A DNA stretch of 64,000 bases from contig OY756972.1 of assembly GCA_963580455.1 (NCBI GenBank), positions 5,037,001 to 5,101,000 on the forward strand. Direction: 5' to 3'. A program made the position numbers and the translations under genes. Every line of letters starts with the position of its first letter. Position 1 is the stretch's first letter. Below the pieces are notes generated by a model, which saw nothing but the letters and a program-made list of their open reading frames with translations, did not search any database and was not told where the DNA came from. The DNA comes from Euonymus europaeus. Its lineage: Eukaryota > Streptophyta > Magnoliopsida > Celastrales > Celastraceae. Shown in pieces: positions 37,426 to 48,929 of this stretch.

Positions 37426-38594
37426 GTTAACAACAATTTGCACATATGGATTATCCCATTTTCTCATAATTTAACAAATCAACATGACTTTAACAATTGT
37501 CTCAAAATTGTTTATACTTACCAAAGATATTATGTTGACTGATAAAATATGTAAAAATAAAACAAGATTTTGTTTTTGACTTTTCTTTATAGGCTTTGCA
37601 ACCCGACAACACAAACCTAAGTCCCAATTTACTACCACCAAACGTAGCCTAGGGGAGCAATGGAGAATAGTATATGTGAGTGTGGGCATGGGGGTGTCGT
37701 GCCTGAATCCACCATTCCCACCCATTCCCATACCTAGGATTTATAAGGAATCCAAAACAACCTAACTACAAGGTTAACATCCAATGACCCAATTAAGGAA
37801 AGATGAAAATATTTTAAGAACGAAACCAAAACCCACGATTATTTAGTTAAAAAAATGGACGAGTATTGTAAAAGCTCCTTTACTTTCAAAAATGGGTCCA
37901 TTAAGTTTCCATACTTTTTTTGCATGTTCAAGTCCCTCTACTTTAGAGCTTGGTCTCAACAAGCTCTTTATGATCTTTCCGTGATAACGATGCTGACCTG
38001 ATAGTCAACTTTATGATGCGTATATGTCATGTGGCATACATGTGGCATTGTTCAATAATATTTATGATTTTAAAAATTGATAATTAAAATCTTTCATCTT
38101 CCAAGCAAATCTCCAACGAAATAAAAAAGCTAATCTCTGGCAAAGATTGAACCACTAATCTAGAGATCCAAGAAGAGTCAATCTCCGATGAAATGCGTTC
38201 TCGAAACAAGCTTCCATTGAAATGGGTTCTTGAAATCGAAAGAGATAACGATGCTTTATGTTTCAATTTGGATTTTTTTATTTCTTTTGATGCATTACTT
38301 ACATAGGAAAAAAGGGTTTGTTTGAGCATCGATTTTGATCAAATTGAAGGCATCTCTTTTAACAAGTTTGAGCATGAGTTTTTTTTTATTATCTCAAATC
38401 GATCCACAACATCACATAGTAAACATGGGCATCTCTCTTGAGAAGTCAGGTTTGATTTAACACCATCATCAATTTCGATCAGATTCAAACACCATCTCCT
38501 AGTCTTTGAATCCCCTTTTGTTTGCAAAGGCAATATTTGCTCAGAGGAAGAAGATGAATCAAAACCCAAATCCCTTAACATTTAAAGGAATGAA

Positions 38595-38599
38595 AACCC
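38595..38599. repeat. Target-site duplication, left copy (AACCC)
   Basis: AACCC immediately before the left LTR and again at 42716-42720 after the right LTR. Confidence 0.85.
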
Positions 38600-39022
38600 T
38601 GTTAAAGTGAAATCTTCATTCATCTTCTTTGGGATTCTTCAACATTTATTGTAGTCTTTGAATTGCACCATTATTTAATGGTGTGAGAATCAACTTTGGC
38701 GGAGAACTTGAGGTGGCATTGATGCACATGTCATTAATAGCATTGGAACTTTTAAGAAGAGTGAAACTTGTGCATGACTTTTATCTATATAAGGTGAGAC
38801 TCTTTGTAATGTTGTGTAGAGAGGACAGAGAGAATAGTGACAGCAAAAGATATATGAGGAAACTCTTGAATGCTTGTAGCCCAAAAAAGGTGAATAAAAT
38901 CTTTCCAGTTGCTCCGTAGACGTAGGTCAATGAGGCAGCAAGACCACTTAATCTTCTTGTGTCATTTTCTTATTTTGTATGTTTATGCCTACCATCTAGC
39001 TAATCGTTTAATCATTCCAACA
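38600..39022 (+). repeat. Left LTR of the older copia element
   Basis: 423 bp, starts TGTTAAAGTGAAATCTTC and ends TCATTCCAACA. Confidence 0.85.
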
Positions 39023-39024
39023 AT

Positions 39025-39036
39025 TGGTATCAGAGG
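39025..39036 (+). other. Primer-binding site of the older copia element
   Basis: TGGTATCAGAGG, two bases after the left LTR, complementary to initiator methionine tRNA. Confidence 0.85.
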
Positions 39037-39079
39037 TTGGCCATTTTAGCGATGGTAGGAAAAAAAATCAGACGACACA

Positions 39080-42000
39080 AAGATGGCGAGAATCGAGAAG
39101 TTTGATGGAAAGAATTTTAGTTAATGGAGAATACAGTTAGAAGACCATATTTATGGCAGGAAGTTATATCAGCTACTCTCTGGCACAAAGCCTACAAGTA
39201 TATCAACAAAGGAGTGGAATCTCTTAGATCGTCAAGTGCTTCACATGGTCTGTTTGACTATCTCAAGAACTGTGGGACAGAACGTGAGCAAGGAAATGAC
39301 CATTGTAGGCTTGATGAAAGCCTAGGTAAGAATGTAAGAGACACCCTCTACAAACAACAAGGTGCATTTGATGAAGAAACTATTCAACCTACAAATGGCA
39401 GAAGGAGGTGAGTTCGCAAACCACCTAAATGAGCTTAACATGTTGCTGAACAACTAGTCCTAAGTCCATATCAATTTTGACTATAAAACAAAGGCTTTGA
39501 TTCTATTGGCATCATCACCAAATAGCTGGTAAGACATGCGAATGGCAATGAGTAACTTTGCTGGAAAGGTGAAGTTTACCTTCAACGATGTGAGAGATAT
39601 GATATTGGCTAAGGAAGTTCGACGGCTAGATTCAAGTGAAGTGTCAAATTTTGGAACAGTTAAAATATGGAAAACCAAGGTAAGGGCAAGACCAAAAATC
39701 ACGAATCAACAAGTGGTCGTTCAAGATCAAGAAATCCCACCAGAGGCTAAAGTCAACCATGAGAAGGCAGAAAGACTATTGAGTATTGGCACCGTGACAA
39801 AAGTGGTCATATAAAGAAGAACTGTCGAATATTGCATGAGACCACCACGATTGAAGCTAGTGATGAAGCACAAATTGTTCAAAATGCTCTGCTGGTCGCA
39901 CAATAGATTCTTTTGGATGACTGGAGTTTAAACTCGGGTGCCTTTTTTCATACAACGACACACAATCAGATACTTCATAATTATACCTTGGGTGATTACG
40001 GGGAAGGTGTTTCTAGCAAATGGTGAAGAATTTACAGTGGTCAGAATGAGAGAAGTGAGGTTGTCACTTCCAAATAAATATACTTGGTTACTAACACAAG
40101 TTCGTCATATTCTAGGGTTGGGAAGAAATTTAATTTATTTCGGTCAACTGGATGTATAGGGACACTCGATCATGTTTGATGAAGGAAGATGGAAAGTCAT
40201 TGAAGGTTCTTGAGTGATTGCATAAGGTAGTAAGCATGGCAACTTATATATGACAATAGATTGTCAAGATTCACTCGCAATTGCTAATGGTAGAGTAGAC
40301 AACTGGTTATGGCACAACCGTCTTGGCCATATGAGTTTAAAAGGAATGAAGATGCTACTATCACAAAGAAAAATTTGAAATCTTGAGTTTTGTGACTCGA
40401 TTGTATGTTAAGGGTGTGTGATGGGAAAGCAAAAGCGAGTATCTTTCCTAAAGACTGGTGGAACACTACAATCGACTTGGTTGGAGTTGGTGCACAAGAA
40501 TGTGTGGCATCTAGTACCCGTTGAGTCCTTAAATTGATTTAGGTATTTCGTAAATTTTATTGATGATGCTAGCGGGAAATTTTGTGTGCACCGTATCAGA
40601 TAGAAGTCAGACGTGTTTGAAACATTCAAAAATTAGAAAGCTATGGTCGAGATTGAGACCGATTTGAAATTGAAGTTTCCGTGATTGAACAACGGTGGTG
40701 AATATGCAGTTACTGGGTTCAATGAGTTTTGTTGATAATATTGCATCAAACATAAATATGATGGTTGTTGATAAGCAAATTGTTGTTCCTCAATCAGTAC
40801 AGGAGGAACCACCACAAAGCCCATTGGCATAGCTAATCAGAGATAATGAACCATCTACACGTAATACTGTTCATTGGTTGACATGAACGATCGGACCACT
40901 TAACCTACTTTTAATTATATTCTGCTGACATATGAAGGTGAACCTGAAAGCTACCAAGAAGCTTTGGTGGATGGAGCTTCAAGCAAGTGGGAGCTTGTAA
41001 TGGAAAGTGAGATGGAGTCTCTATCAAAGAATGGGACTTAGGAATTAGTTGATCTTCCATCAGGGAATAAAGCACTACATAATAAACGGGTCTATCGTAT
41101 AAAGTATGAACCTAATGGTAGCAAGTGCTACAAGGAGAGACTAGTTGTAAAGGGGTTTGAGCAGAGGAAAGGCATTGATTGCTGAGAGATATTTTTACCA
41201 GTAGTCAAACTTTCAACCATTAGATTGATTCTTTCCTTGGTTGCTGATGGTAATTGACAACTTAAGCAGATGGATGTGAAGACAACATTCCTTTATGGTG
41301 ATCTGCAGGAGGATATTTACATGATTCAACCTGATGGTTTCAAGATTAAAGGAGGACCAAGTATGCAAACTGAAGAAGAGTCTGTATGTGTTGAAGTAGG
41401 CACCAAGACTGTGGTATCGCAAATCTAATAATTTCATGAAACAAATTGTGTACAAGAGGTGTGAGTCTGACTATTACTTTTATGTCAAGATAGAGAAACA
41501 TTTGCATAAAGTCCTATTATTAATGTGGATGACATGTTAATTGCAAAACCGAACATGGAAGACATCAACTATCTCAAGAAATAGCTATCTAGCAAATTCG
41601 ACATGAAGGATATGTGCCATGCCGGACAGATCCTTGGCATGAGGATTAAGAGAGATTGTCAGACAAAAACTCTGCAGTTATCTCAGACAAAGTATATCGA
41701 TCGTGTCCTCAAGAGGTTTAACTTGGATGGTTCCAAGGTTGTCAGCACACCTTTGGAATAATAGTAAGAGTACTATCAGATTGATTTCTACGATAGGTAG
41801 TGTGGCTATCTCATGATCGTCAAAGATGCAAAAGGTAGTTGCATTATCAACTACGAAAGCTGAGTACATAGCCATCACTGAAGCAGTAAAGGAGATGGAA
41901 TGGCAGCTCAAATTCTTATCAGAATTATATTGTGGGAGTACAATCGGCACGGTGTATATTAATAGTCAAAGCGTGATATATTCTTGCAAAAAAAACCTGC

Positions 42001-42200
42001 GTATCATTCAAATATGAAGCATATCAAGACAAAATATCATTATGTGAGCAGTCTTCATGAAAATGAGGAGCTGAAACTTGACAAGATTGATGAAGGAAAA
42101 ACTTTTGCTGATATGTTGACAAAGAATATGATAGGTGACAAGTTAAAGCTATGTGCAGCTTCAGTGTGCCTTCAATCTTTGAGCAACCTGGAGATGAGCA
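39080..42200 (+). pseudogene. Remains of gag and pol of the older copia element
   Basis: Gag start: ARIEKFDGKNF, then a stop, then WRIQLEDHIYGRKLYQ (39083-39180) and KEWNLLDRQ. A decayed zinc knuckle reads YYWHRDKSGHIKKNC near 39785-39830. Integrase: NWLWHNRLGHMSLKGM (about 40300) and NNGGEYAVTGF (about 40690). RT: KRVYRIKYEPNG, the KERLVVKGFEQRKGID type of stretch (41140-41180), [15 protein letters not shown] (41270) and NVDDMLIAK (41525) in place of YVDD. RNase H: STTKAEYIAITEA (about 41850). The RT active site has lost Tyr. Many frames are broken and no intact gene remains. Confidence 0.82.
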
Positions 42201-42286
42201 ATTAACTAGGAAGATCGCCATGGTTCGAAGAGGTGGAGCTGCTATTTTTTTGTAGACAACTTCATGAAGTCTCCAAGTGGGAGAAT

Positions 42287-42715
42287 TGTTACGATGAAGT
42301 CTTCATTCATCTTCTTTGGGACTCCTCAAAATTTATTGTAGTCTTTAAATTGCACCATCATTTAATGATGTGCAAATCAAGTTTGGTGGAGAACTTGAGG
42401 TGATGTTGATGCACATGTCATTAATAACTTTGGAATTCTTAAAAAGAGTGGAACTTGTGCATGACTCATATCTATCTTAAGGGTGAGACTCTTTGTAATG
42501 TTTTGTAGAGAGGATAAGAGAGAAGAATGAAAGCAAAAGAGTTCAGAGGAAACTCTTAAATACTTGTAACCCGAAAGTGATGAATAAAATCTTTCCAAAT
42601 ACTCGTGGACGTTGGCCAAAGAGGTGACTGAACCACGTAATCTTGTTGTATCATATTCTTATTTTATATGTTTGTGCATGCCTACGATCTACCTAATCGT
42701 TTAATCATCCCAACA
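42287..42715 (+). repeat. Right LTR of the older copia element
   Basis: 429 bp, starts TGTTACGATGAAGTCTTC and ends CATCCCAACA. A purine-rich AAGTGGGAGAAT precedes it. It is clearly diverged from the left LTR. Confidence 0.85.
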
Positions 42716-42720
42716 AACCC

Positions 42721-43708
42721 TCCTTGAGCAACTTCCCAAATCGATCCATCGTTTTCGTCATCAACAAACTCCTGAGTCCTGAGCTTAGATTTGAGTTTTC
42801 CAAGGCTGATATTACACGATTTTTTCTCATGAACATGAAAGAATATGTCATGTCACAAATTATTATCCAATTCAATATTTTTTTTACGAAATTTTGGATG
42901 GAGTATCTAATGAGACTCCTTTTTAGAGTACAAGGGCACGAACATGTAAAAAAAATAGTAAGAAGGTTTAAACGTTCATTTTCGTATGCAACAGGGCTAA
43001 ACCAATACTTTAAAAGAAAGAAGAAACATAAAAACCCACTCACTGCCCACTACTCATCGCCATCCATCAACCTCCTGAGTGAACAAACCATGCGTAAGCT
43101 TCCACCACCACCACCGAGGCCGGCTGTCACGGTGACAACCTCATCCTCATTATTTTAGGACCACCTTCGATCTCTCTCCTGTGTCATTGTGGTGTCCACA
43201 GGGACGTCATCAGAAGCACCAATTCTTTTATGCCTTATCTCCTTATCTACTCAGTTTTTATAGACAGTACTGTCTGACCCTCCTGGTAGGCCATTCCTTC
43301 TCCTTCATCTACCGTTTCATTGATTAGTTATTACAATCATACAAACAAATCCACCTAAAGACACAATCATATATATATATATATATGTATATATATAGCA
43401 TTAAAAGCCAATCAATTATATTATTGACTAACTTATCAAGATCTTTCATCATTACTATCGGTTCATATTGTTACAAACTAGACCAGAAACCGATCGATCG
43501 ATGATCATATTCAGCGCTGAAACATGCTTTGGATGGAACGCCTTGATTTTGCTTCCTTAATTTTCACATACCCAGAAATAAATCCTCTGGTAATTAGAAC
43601 AAAAGATGTATTTTTTTAATTAGGAAAATGAAAAATACAGACTAGAAAGAAAAATAAAAAGAAAGAGATGATTATTAACAGTTGCTAGCCAGGTTCTGAT
43701 GAAGATGA
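42721..43708. other. Intergenic, 3' flank of the ERF gene
   Basis: No recognisable gene. It contains a (TA)n tract near 43370-43400. The 144-codon plus-strand frame (42724-43158) has no domain and I do not treat it as a gene. Confidence 0.45.
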
Positions 43709-44143
43709 TCAATCTTCATCGGAATTTTCCGGGTTTGGGTACTGGTTCAAATCAGGTTTCTTGATAACCCGACTTGATTTAGGCTCTGATGATTGGATGT
43801 TTTGTAGAGCATCCACTTTGGCTCCAACTTCGGTGGCTCGCTTGCGTATGGAAGCGGCGGACATGTCGTGAAGCTCGTCTCCTTGAAAGACTAAATCGGG
43901 AAAATTAAGCCGGGCCGAGGGCCCCCGGAGGTAAAATACGGCTGTGTCGTAAGCTCGCGCGGCGGCTTCCGGGGAGGAGTAAGAACCGAGCCATATCCTC
44001 GAACGCTTATTCGGCTCCCTAATCTCCGCAACCCACTTCCCCCACTTCCTCATCCTTATCCCTCTGTATGGCTTGTCGTGATTCTTCTCTTTTCGCTTCT
44101 CTGCCGCACTCGCTGAAGCCGAACAACACTCTCCAGCTTCCAT
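43709..44143 (-). CDS. AP2/ERF transcription factor, DREB subgroup A-5 with EAR-like motif
   Basis: 144 residues, one exon, with a good start context (GCCATGG). The AP2 domain covers about 26-81 ([22 protein letters not shown] ... [20 protein letters not shown]). Residues V38 and E43 correspond to the V14/E19 pair that marks DREB-type DNA binding. The C-terminus has DLNQYP (131-136), an EAR-like motif found in the repressor-type A-5 group (Arabidopsis ERF008-ERF011, including DEAR2). A repressor of stress- or cold-responsive genes is likely by family, not shown here. A palindromic MITE lies about 0.8 kb upstream. Together with the bHLH and acyltransferase genes it keeps the neighbourhood of Arabidopsis At5g67190. 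Confidence 0.95.
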   Translation of the reverse strand: MEAGECCSASASAAEKRKEKNHDKPYRGIRMRKWGKWVAEIREPNKRSRIWLGSYSSPEAAARAYDTAVFYLRGPSARLNFPDLVFQGDELHDMSAASIRKRATEVGAKVDALQNIQSSEPKSSRVIKKPDLNQYPNPENSDED

Positions 44144-44227
44144 GGCTTCACAGACTCCGCCCTCTCCCCCTGTTTCCTCCCCGAAAAATGGATTCTAAAT
44201 CATGGACTGGAGGGTGTGTGTGGTGTA

Positions 44228-44250
44228 TATATATATATATATATATATAA
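44228..44250. repeat. (TA)n microsatellite
   Basis: Short TA run about 85 bp upstream of the ERF start codon, which could also include the TATA box of that gene on the minus strand. Confidence 0.6.
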
Positions 44251-44920
44251 TGAATTTAATAAAGAAATGGAAGAGAGAGAACATTTAGTTTCTTACTTGG
44301 CTGCTAGTCTGTCGTCTGAGCACGGCCGCCACGTTGATCTTCTCTTGGAGATAAATTCAAAACTGGCCGACACAATCCATCACCTCCCAAACAATTTTAT
44401 TTATGTTAATATAAAGAAATTTACACATACTTTTGTGAGTCTATCCTCCTTTTTTTTGGTAATTTACGGAGTTTTGTGGACATAATCTGAAAGGCCAAGC
44501 ATGTTTTCAATCCACGTAGCGATTTTGTGGGCACATGTGAGCTGCCGACGTGGATATATATATATATATATAATATTTGTATGCATGCATGTCAGTGTAT
44601 GTATATATAAATATACATAGTTGCGCCTCCAGCACGCAAACTATATGTATTAGTTGGCTTTTAGTTGATTTTTATGGTGATTTCGTCCATTTGAATTAAC
44701 TAGAAGATTAGAAGATTAGATGATAAATTATTCAGTGGCCCAGATACATATGATATGATGTGTTTGGGTCACTGAAATCATGATACATAAATTGCCAGTG
44801 ATAATTCATGATATAATATTATATAACTGTTAATTAAATTGAATGAAATAATTTTAATGGGGAATGAAGTGATTTTATTGTCTTATCTATTGGTCATGGA
44901 TGAAAAGGTAATGGAAAATG

Positions 44921-45261
44921 ATATATATCTCATGGGGTTGTATTTCATGGGATCTCATATTTAATTTCATTGTATTATTAAAATGGAATAATAGATTTTA
45001 TTACAATGAAATAACGTATTTCATTGTAATAATACGTATTCCACTGTACTAAAATATGTTATTCCATTGTATTATTACAATGAAATATCTCATACGTTAT
45101 TCCATTGTATTATCATAATGAAATAACAGATTCTAGCACAATGAAATAACGTATTCCATTGTAATAGTACGCATTCCACTGTAATAAAATCTGTTATTCC
45201 ATTGTATTATACAATGGAATAAATTATGGAATCCCATGAGATATAACCCCATGGGATATAA
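44921..45261. repeat. Palindromic MITE-like element upstream of the ERF gene
   Basis: The left end ATATCTCATGGGGTTGTATT pairs with the complement of the right end (ATATCCCATGGGGTTATATC on the opposite strand). Inside, the words ATTCCATTGTATTA and ACAATGAAATAA alternate in both orientations several times, so the whole stretch folds into a long hairpin. No ORF. Target duplication not clear. Confidence 0.7.
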
Positions 45262-45364
45262 AACGGAGCTGAAAAGTAATACAATGGTGATGTTTTGATG
45301 TGAAGGAATGAAACATGGTTGGTCTCCATGTGATCTCTAACACACGAGTCCCACTAAACCACAC

Positions 45365-45518
45365 TCACAACTATACAAATATTAATAATGGGTAGTCTCA
45401 CTTCAACTATATCAAAAAAAATAATATTTACATCTTTGTATCAATATATTTTCTTGGCACAGTCATATCATCAACATATTCAATTATATCAGCAAAACAC
45501 TTCTCAATACATTATGTT
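45365..45518. repeat. Dispersed repeat, copy 4 (left part, split by the hAT element)
   Basis: Words such as AGTCTCACTTCAACTATATC, ATATCATCAACATATTCAAT and ATATCAGCAAAACACTTC match copies 1 and 3. The hAT element at 45527-46239 interrupts it, and the sequence resumes at about 46248. Confidence 0.45.
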
Positions 45519-45526
45519 AGCCCAGC
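45519..45526. repeat. Target-site duplication of the hAT element, left copy
   Basis: AGCCCAGC here against GGCCCAGC at 46240-46247: 8 bp with one mismatch, the length produced by hAT transposases. Confidence 0.8.
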
Positions 45527-46239
45527 CAGGGCCGACCCTGCCATATTATGGGCCCGGGGCGGAATTAATTGGAGGTCCCTTAGGGCGGGGTTCGGGGCAG
45601 CGGCCCGAATTTTTTTTTTGGGTTGGGGGTAATGCTCAAGATTTTTTTTTGGGCGTCTAATGTCCAATTCTAAATCAGTAATCAAAATTTAAGCAAATAG
45701 AGTAACAAGAAATTTTTTGATGGCTGAAACCCAATTTTGGGAGGTTAGGTCATCACGCCTTAAATTTTATTACATTAAAATTAAAATCAGTCATTACAAT
45801 TGTAGTATCCTATTTTTGTCCAGATTTAATTTTTGTTTTAAAAAAGTTATAAAAATAAAGAAAACGAAAATGAAGATAAAAAGTGTGATTCAAAACCTCA
45901 TATCCTACCAAGCCACCTAAAAGCTCAAATCCAAGAATTATTCTCACTACATGTCTTAGTCTATCTAAAGGAAACTTCTAGGAAGTCAAGAAAATATTGT
46001 TATGTATACACCCATACATACATAACATATATATATGTGTTAGGTATGTTTATTTCAAGCAACATCTTTTCAACATTTTGATGTTTTCCATTCATATTTG
46101 ATATATTATCGTATCTTTACCCCTCATATTATATATAAGTTTTAAAAAAATATTTTTTTAAAATTTTTACTTTTGGGCTCCCAAATTTCGGGGGCCCAGG
46201 GCGGTCGCCCATGCTGGCCCGCCCTCAGGGCCGCCCCTG
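45527..46239. mobile_element. Non-autonomous hAT-type element
   Basis: 713 bp. Left end CAGGGCCGACCCTG; right end, read from the other strand, CAGGGGCGGCCCTGAGGGC. The subterminal parts are strikingly GC-rich (GGGCCCGGGGCGG left, GGGGGCCCAGGGCGG right), while the middle is AT-rich with G/T runs. Flanked by an 8-bp duplication. No transposase frame. Confidence 0.8.
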
Positions 46240-46247
46240 GGCCCAGC

Positions 46248-48230
46248 AAATGCTTCAAGTGAGTTTAAATTATCACTGTTGATTTGTGTGTCACGATTTT
46301 ATTCGGATACACCTCATCAGCATGTCACGTGTTGTGTGTTCGAACCACCGAAGAATTCCTCACCTTTAACTAATTTTTTTTCAATCAAATTGTGATGTTG
46401 GAGTTGCGACCAAGTGGAGTGAATTCAGAGACAGAAGGTCGGTGGTTGATGAATGGAGTTTGAGAGTGACATTCCGTCCTTTGACAAATATACTAAATAT
46501 AGACAAATAGTTCCTGTTTGATTCAAAGAAAAGCGATTCTTGGTTTGATGGTGTCTATCTCAGTCGTCCTACTGTTCTTGTAGTTCTAAACTCTCCACAA
46601 GTTGACTTCCTAGCCCATGATTTTTGTCACGTAAATGCCAAAAGCTTTTCTCATTCGGTCCGTACTTCTGTAGTTGCACAGTAGCACTTAGTAGAGCATT
46701 CGAGTCGGAGGCGGATATCGGTCTCGGTCTGCGGTGGGACAACAATGCTTTTGCATGATTGATTAGTGTACTAAGACCACCTGTGCCTGATGATGCTTTT
46801 GTCCTTTCTTGTCACCCATGCGTTGCCAATTGGATAAGAATATCCCAATGCATATCATGTGAATCTCATCAAATGAACAAAAGCCAGGGTCCAGTGAGAT
46901 CGTATACAGCCAAAACAGTCTTTTGTATCAGGAAATCACATCATTTTTGACTGTAATTTCTACTATTACAAGAGACTACCTGGTTGATCCCATGTTTTCA
47001 ACTACGATTCAAGAGTAATATATGATCCCAATATTTCAGAAGAAAAGGAAAATATGAAGTCCCAAAATAATGAGGATGATAAGATTTACAAGTCCAGGAG
47101 CATAGATTTAATTTTACCGATGTTAGAACAGCCGGCGTTGAGCAAAAGAGTTGGTGTATAAGTACTCAGATCACCTTCGCTCTTCACAACTGTGGGTGTT
47201 CCAGACCTTCAGCCAATCAGCCTTGGCCTGGAAGGCTCTCAGCCATCCAGATTACATAGTAGAAACAGTTACTAAACTTCAAATTTTCGACAAAAAATAC
47301 AAATGGAACTTAAATACTGTAAGAACTTCGCCGAATAGCTGGCTGCTAGAAGGACCAAGACACACAATGACTGCTAAGTTGTCGTAAATACGTCAAAGAA
47401 AATGCACTGTCCATGTTTGCTAGTGTTTTGATAGGGGATCAGATCACTCATGAACAGATGAGTAGAATAAGAAACAGGGAACAGGCCTAATTCTGATGAT
47501 TCCTCTCACGCTTGGGAAAGAAACAATGATGCAAACAAGAAAAATTGAAATCGCTCATAAAAGGTTGCCAGCGCGGGTAAATCAGTTACGGTGGTTGGCA
47601 AGCTTTGTGAACCCTCAAGACAAGTGAATTCAATGGCCCCCGTGCCCATAGCCACTCTGAAACTTACAAAACTTAGGCTAGGTTGTAGAAGAGTCCAGAG
47701 TGAAACTTCTTTTAGACCAGACAGATTTGCCAATGTTTTTGAATCCTTTACCTAGGGTGTCTTTCTCCAATTTATAGGAGTGGAGTTTATTGGACAACAC
47801 TCTCCTCGTTGGAAAACTTCATAGGCAAGAATGTCCAATTCGAAACTTGATGAACAAGAATTTCTAGGCCAAGGGCTGAAGTTTCTGGTTGCATGATTGG
47901 TTAGGCCAGCTTGACCAGATCAACTCCTACACAAAGTCTGTCGCCTGTACCATCAATTTATCATGCTCATTCTGCACTAATCACCCAACGAAAAATTACA
48001 TTAGGTATAGACTTGATAAATGAAAATGTAATAGAATGTGTCAATAATTTTCTATTCTAATAGAATGAAATTTGACTAGATACTACGTATAAGACAAGTG
48101 AGTGGAAAAGGCAAAGGATACCTGAGTGGAACAAAGGAGTCTAGGAATTCTTATTAGTCTTCCTAGTCTTCGACCCAAGAAAGGGATTGAAAGGAAGGAT
48201 TTCCACCTTTTTTCTTGTGTCAAAATAATA
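46248..48230. other. Intergenic, no gene recognised
   Basis: Short frames such as 47151-47387 and the minus-strand 47506-47733 have no domain that I recognise. No splice model could be supported. Confidence 0.4.
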
Positions 48231-48534
48231 CCCCCTCTATCCCGTAAAGATAATCCTACTTTCTATAATTATATATCCTAAATTATAGTCTAATTTCACT
48301 TTTTAAAATATAATTAATTAATTAAATTCTTAAAAGACTCCTATTTAATGTGTTTTGTTACCTTACAAACCTTTCCATCTTTCTATAACTATTTGGGCTA
48401 CAAAAAAATATATTCATCAATAAAGGGTCTATTAGAAAGTATACAAGTAAAATTTAATTTTCTCACTACATTAATTAGATTTTCTTAATCTATGTGAAAA
48501 AAGAAGTACGACTGTCTTTAAGGGATGAAAGTAG
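48231..48534. mobile_element. Stowaway-type MITE
   Basis: Starts CCCCCTCTATCCCGTAAAGA after TA and ends GACTGTCTTTAAGGGATGAA plus AGTAG before TA. The ends are inverted repeats of about 27 bp of the CTCCCTCCGTCCC class, with a TA duplication, which is typical of Stowaway (Tc1/Mariner-derived) elements. A diverged copy is at about 52065-52300. Confidence 0.78.
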
Positions 48535-48929
48535 TAATGTCTATTAGTCAAAGATTCCTATTCTTGATTTAGATTTTTTTTCCCTTTTTCCTATTTATTA
48601 CGTATAATCTAAATGGTGTCCAAAACACAAGGAAGGGGAAATCGATTGATCAACTAGAACATGAACACATTTTCCTAAACATAGTCACGGAAATCCAGTA
48701 ATAACTCTAACAAGCGTAAGCAATACTCTGTCTAACCAAATATTTCAAACCTAAAGGTATGACCATTCCATCTTTTCTTGCACCGTCCTTGGTCCAAACT
48801 CCAAAATGGTCCGGGATAATGTTTTCATGTTGATGGGTACCTGTTGGGTCACAAACTGTTCGGTAGACAAGGAGTTGATAGCCTGGAGCTACATAGGCAG
48901 GGGCAAGCAGCAAAGGAGCTTTGCTCTCA

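Larger units (their letters stand above)
38600..42715 (+). mobile_element. Older, degenerate Ty1/copia LTR retrotransposon
   Basis: About 4.1 kb between AACCC target duplications. The left LTR (38600-39022) is followed by an initiator-Met tRNA primer site. The interior carries remains of gag, integrase, RT and RNase H, all with many stops and frameshifts. The integrase C-terminal half and the stretch between RT and RNase H appear deleted, which explains the short interior. The two LTRs differ at many positions by eye, far more than in the 17.4-22.8 kb element, so this one is older. A CCCAACA/TGTT end pair is kept on both LTRs. Confidence 0.88.

Noticed and set aside
42724..43158. 144-codon plus-strand frame right of the older copia element
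   Set aside because: No recognisable domain, an unlikely composition and no promoter or splice context. Only PPPPPP near the end looks protein-like.
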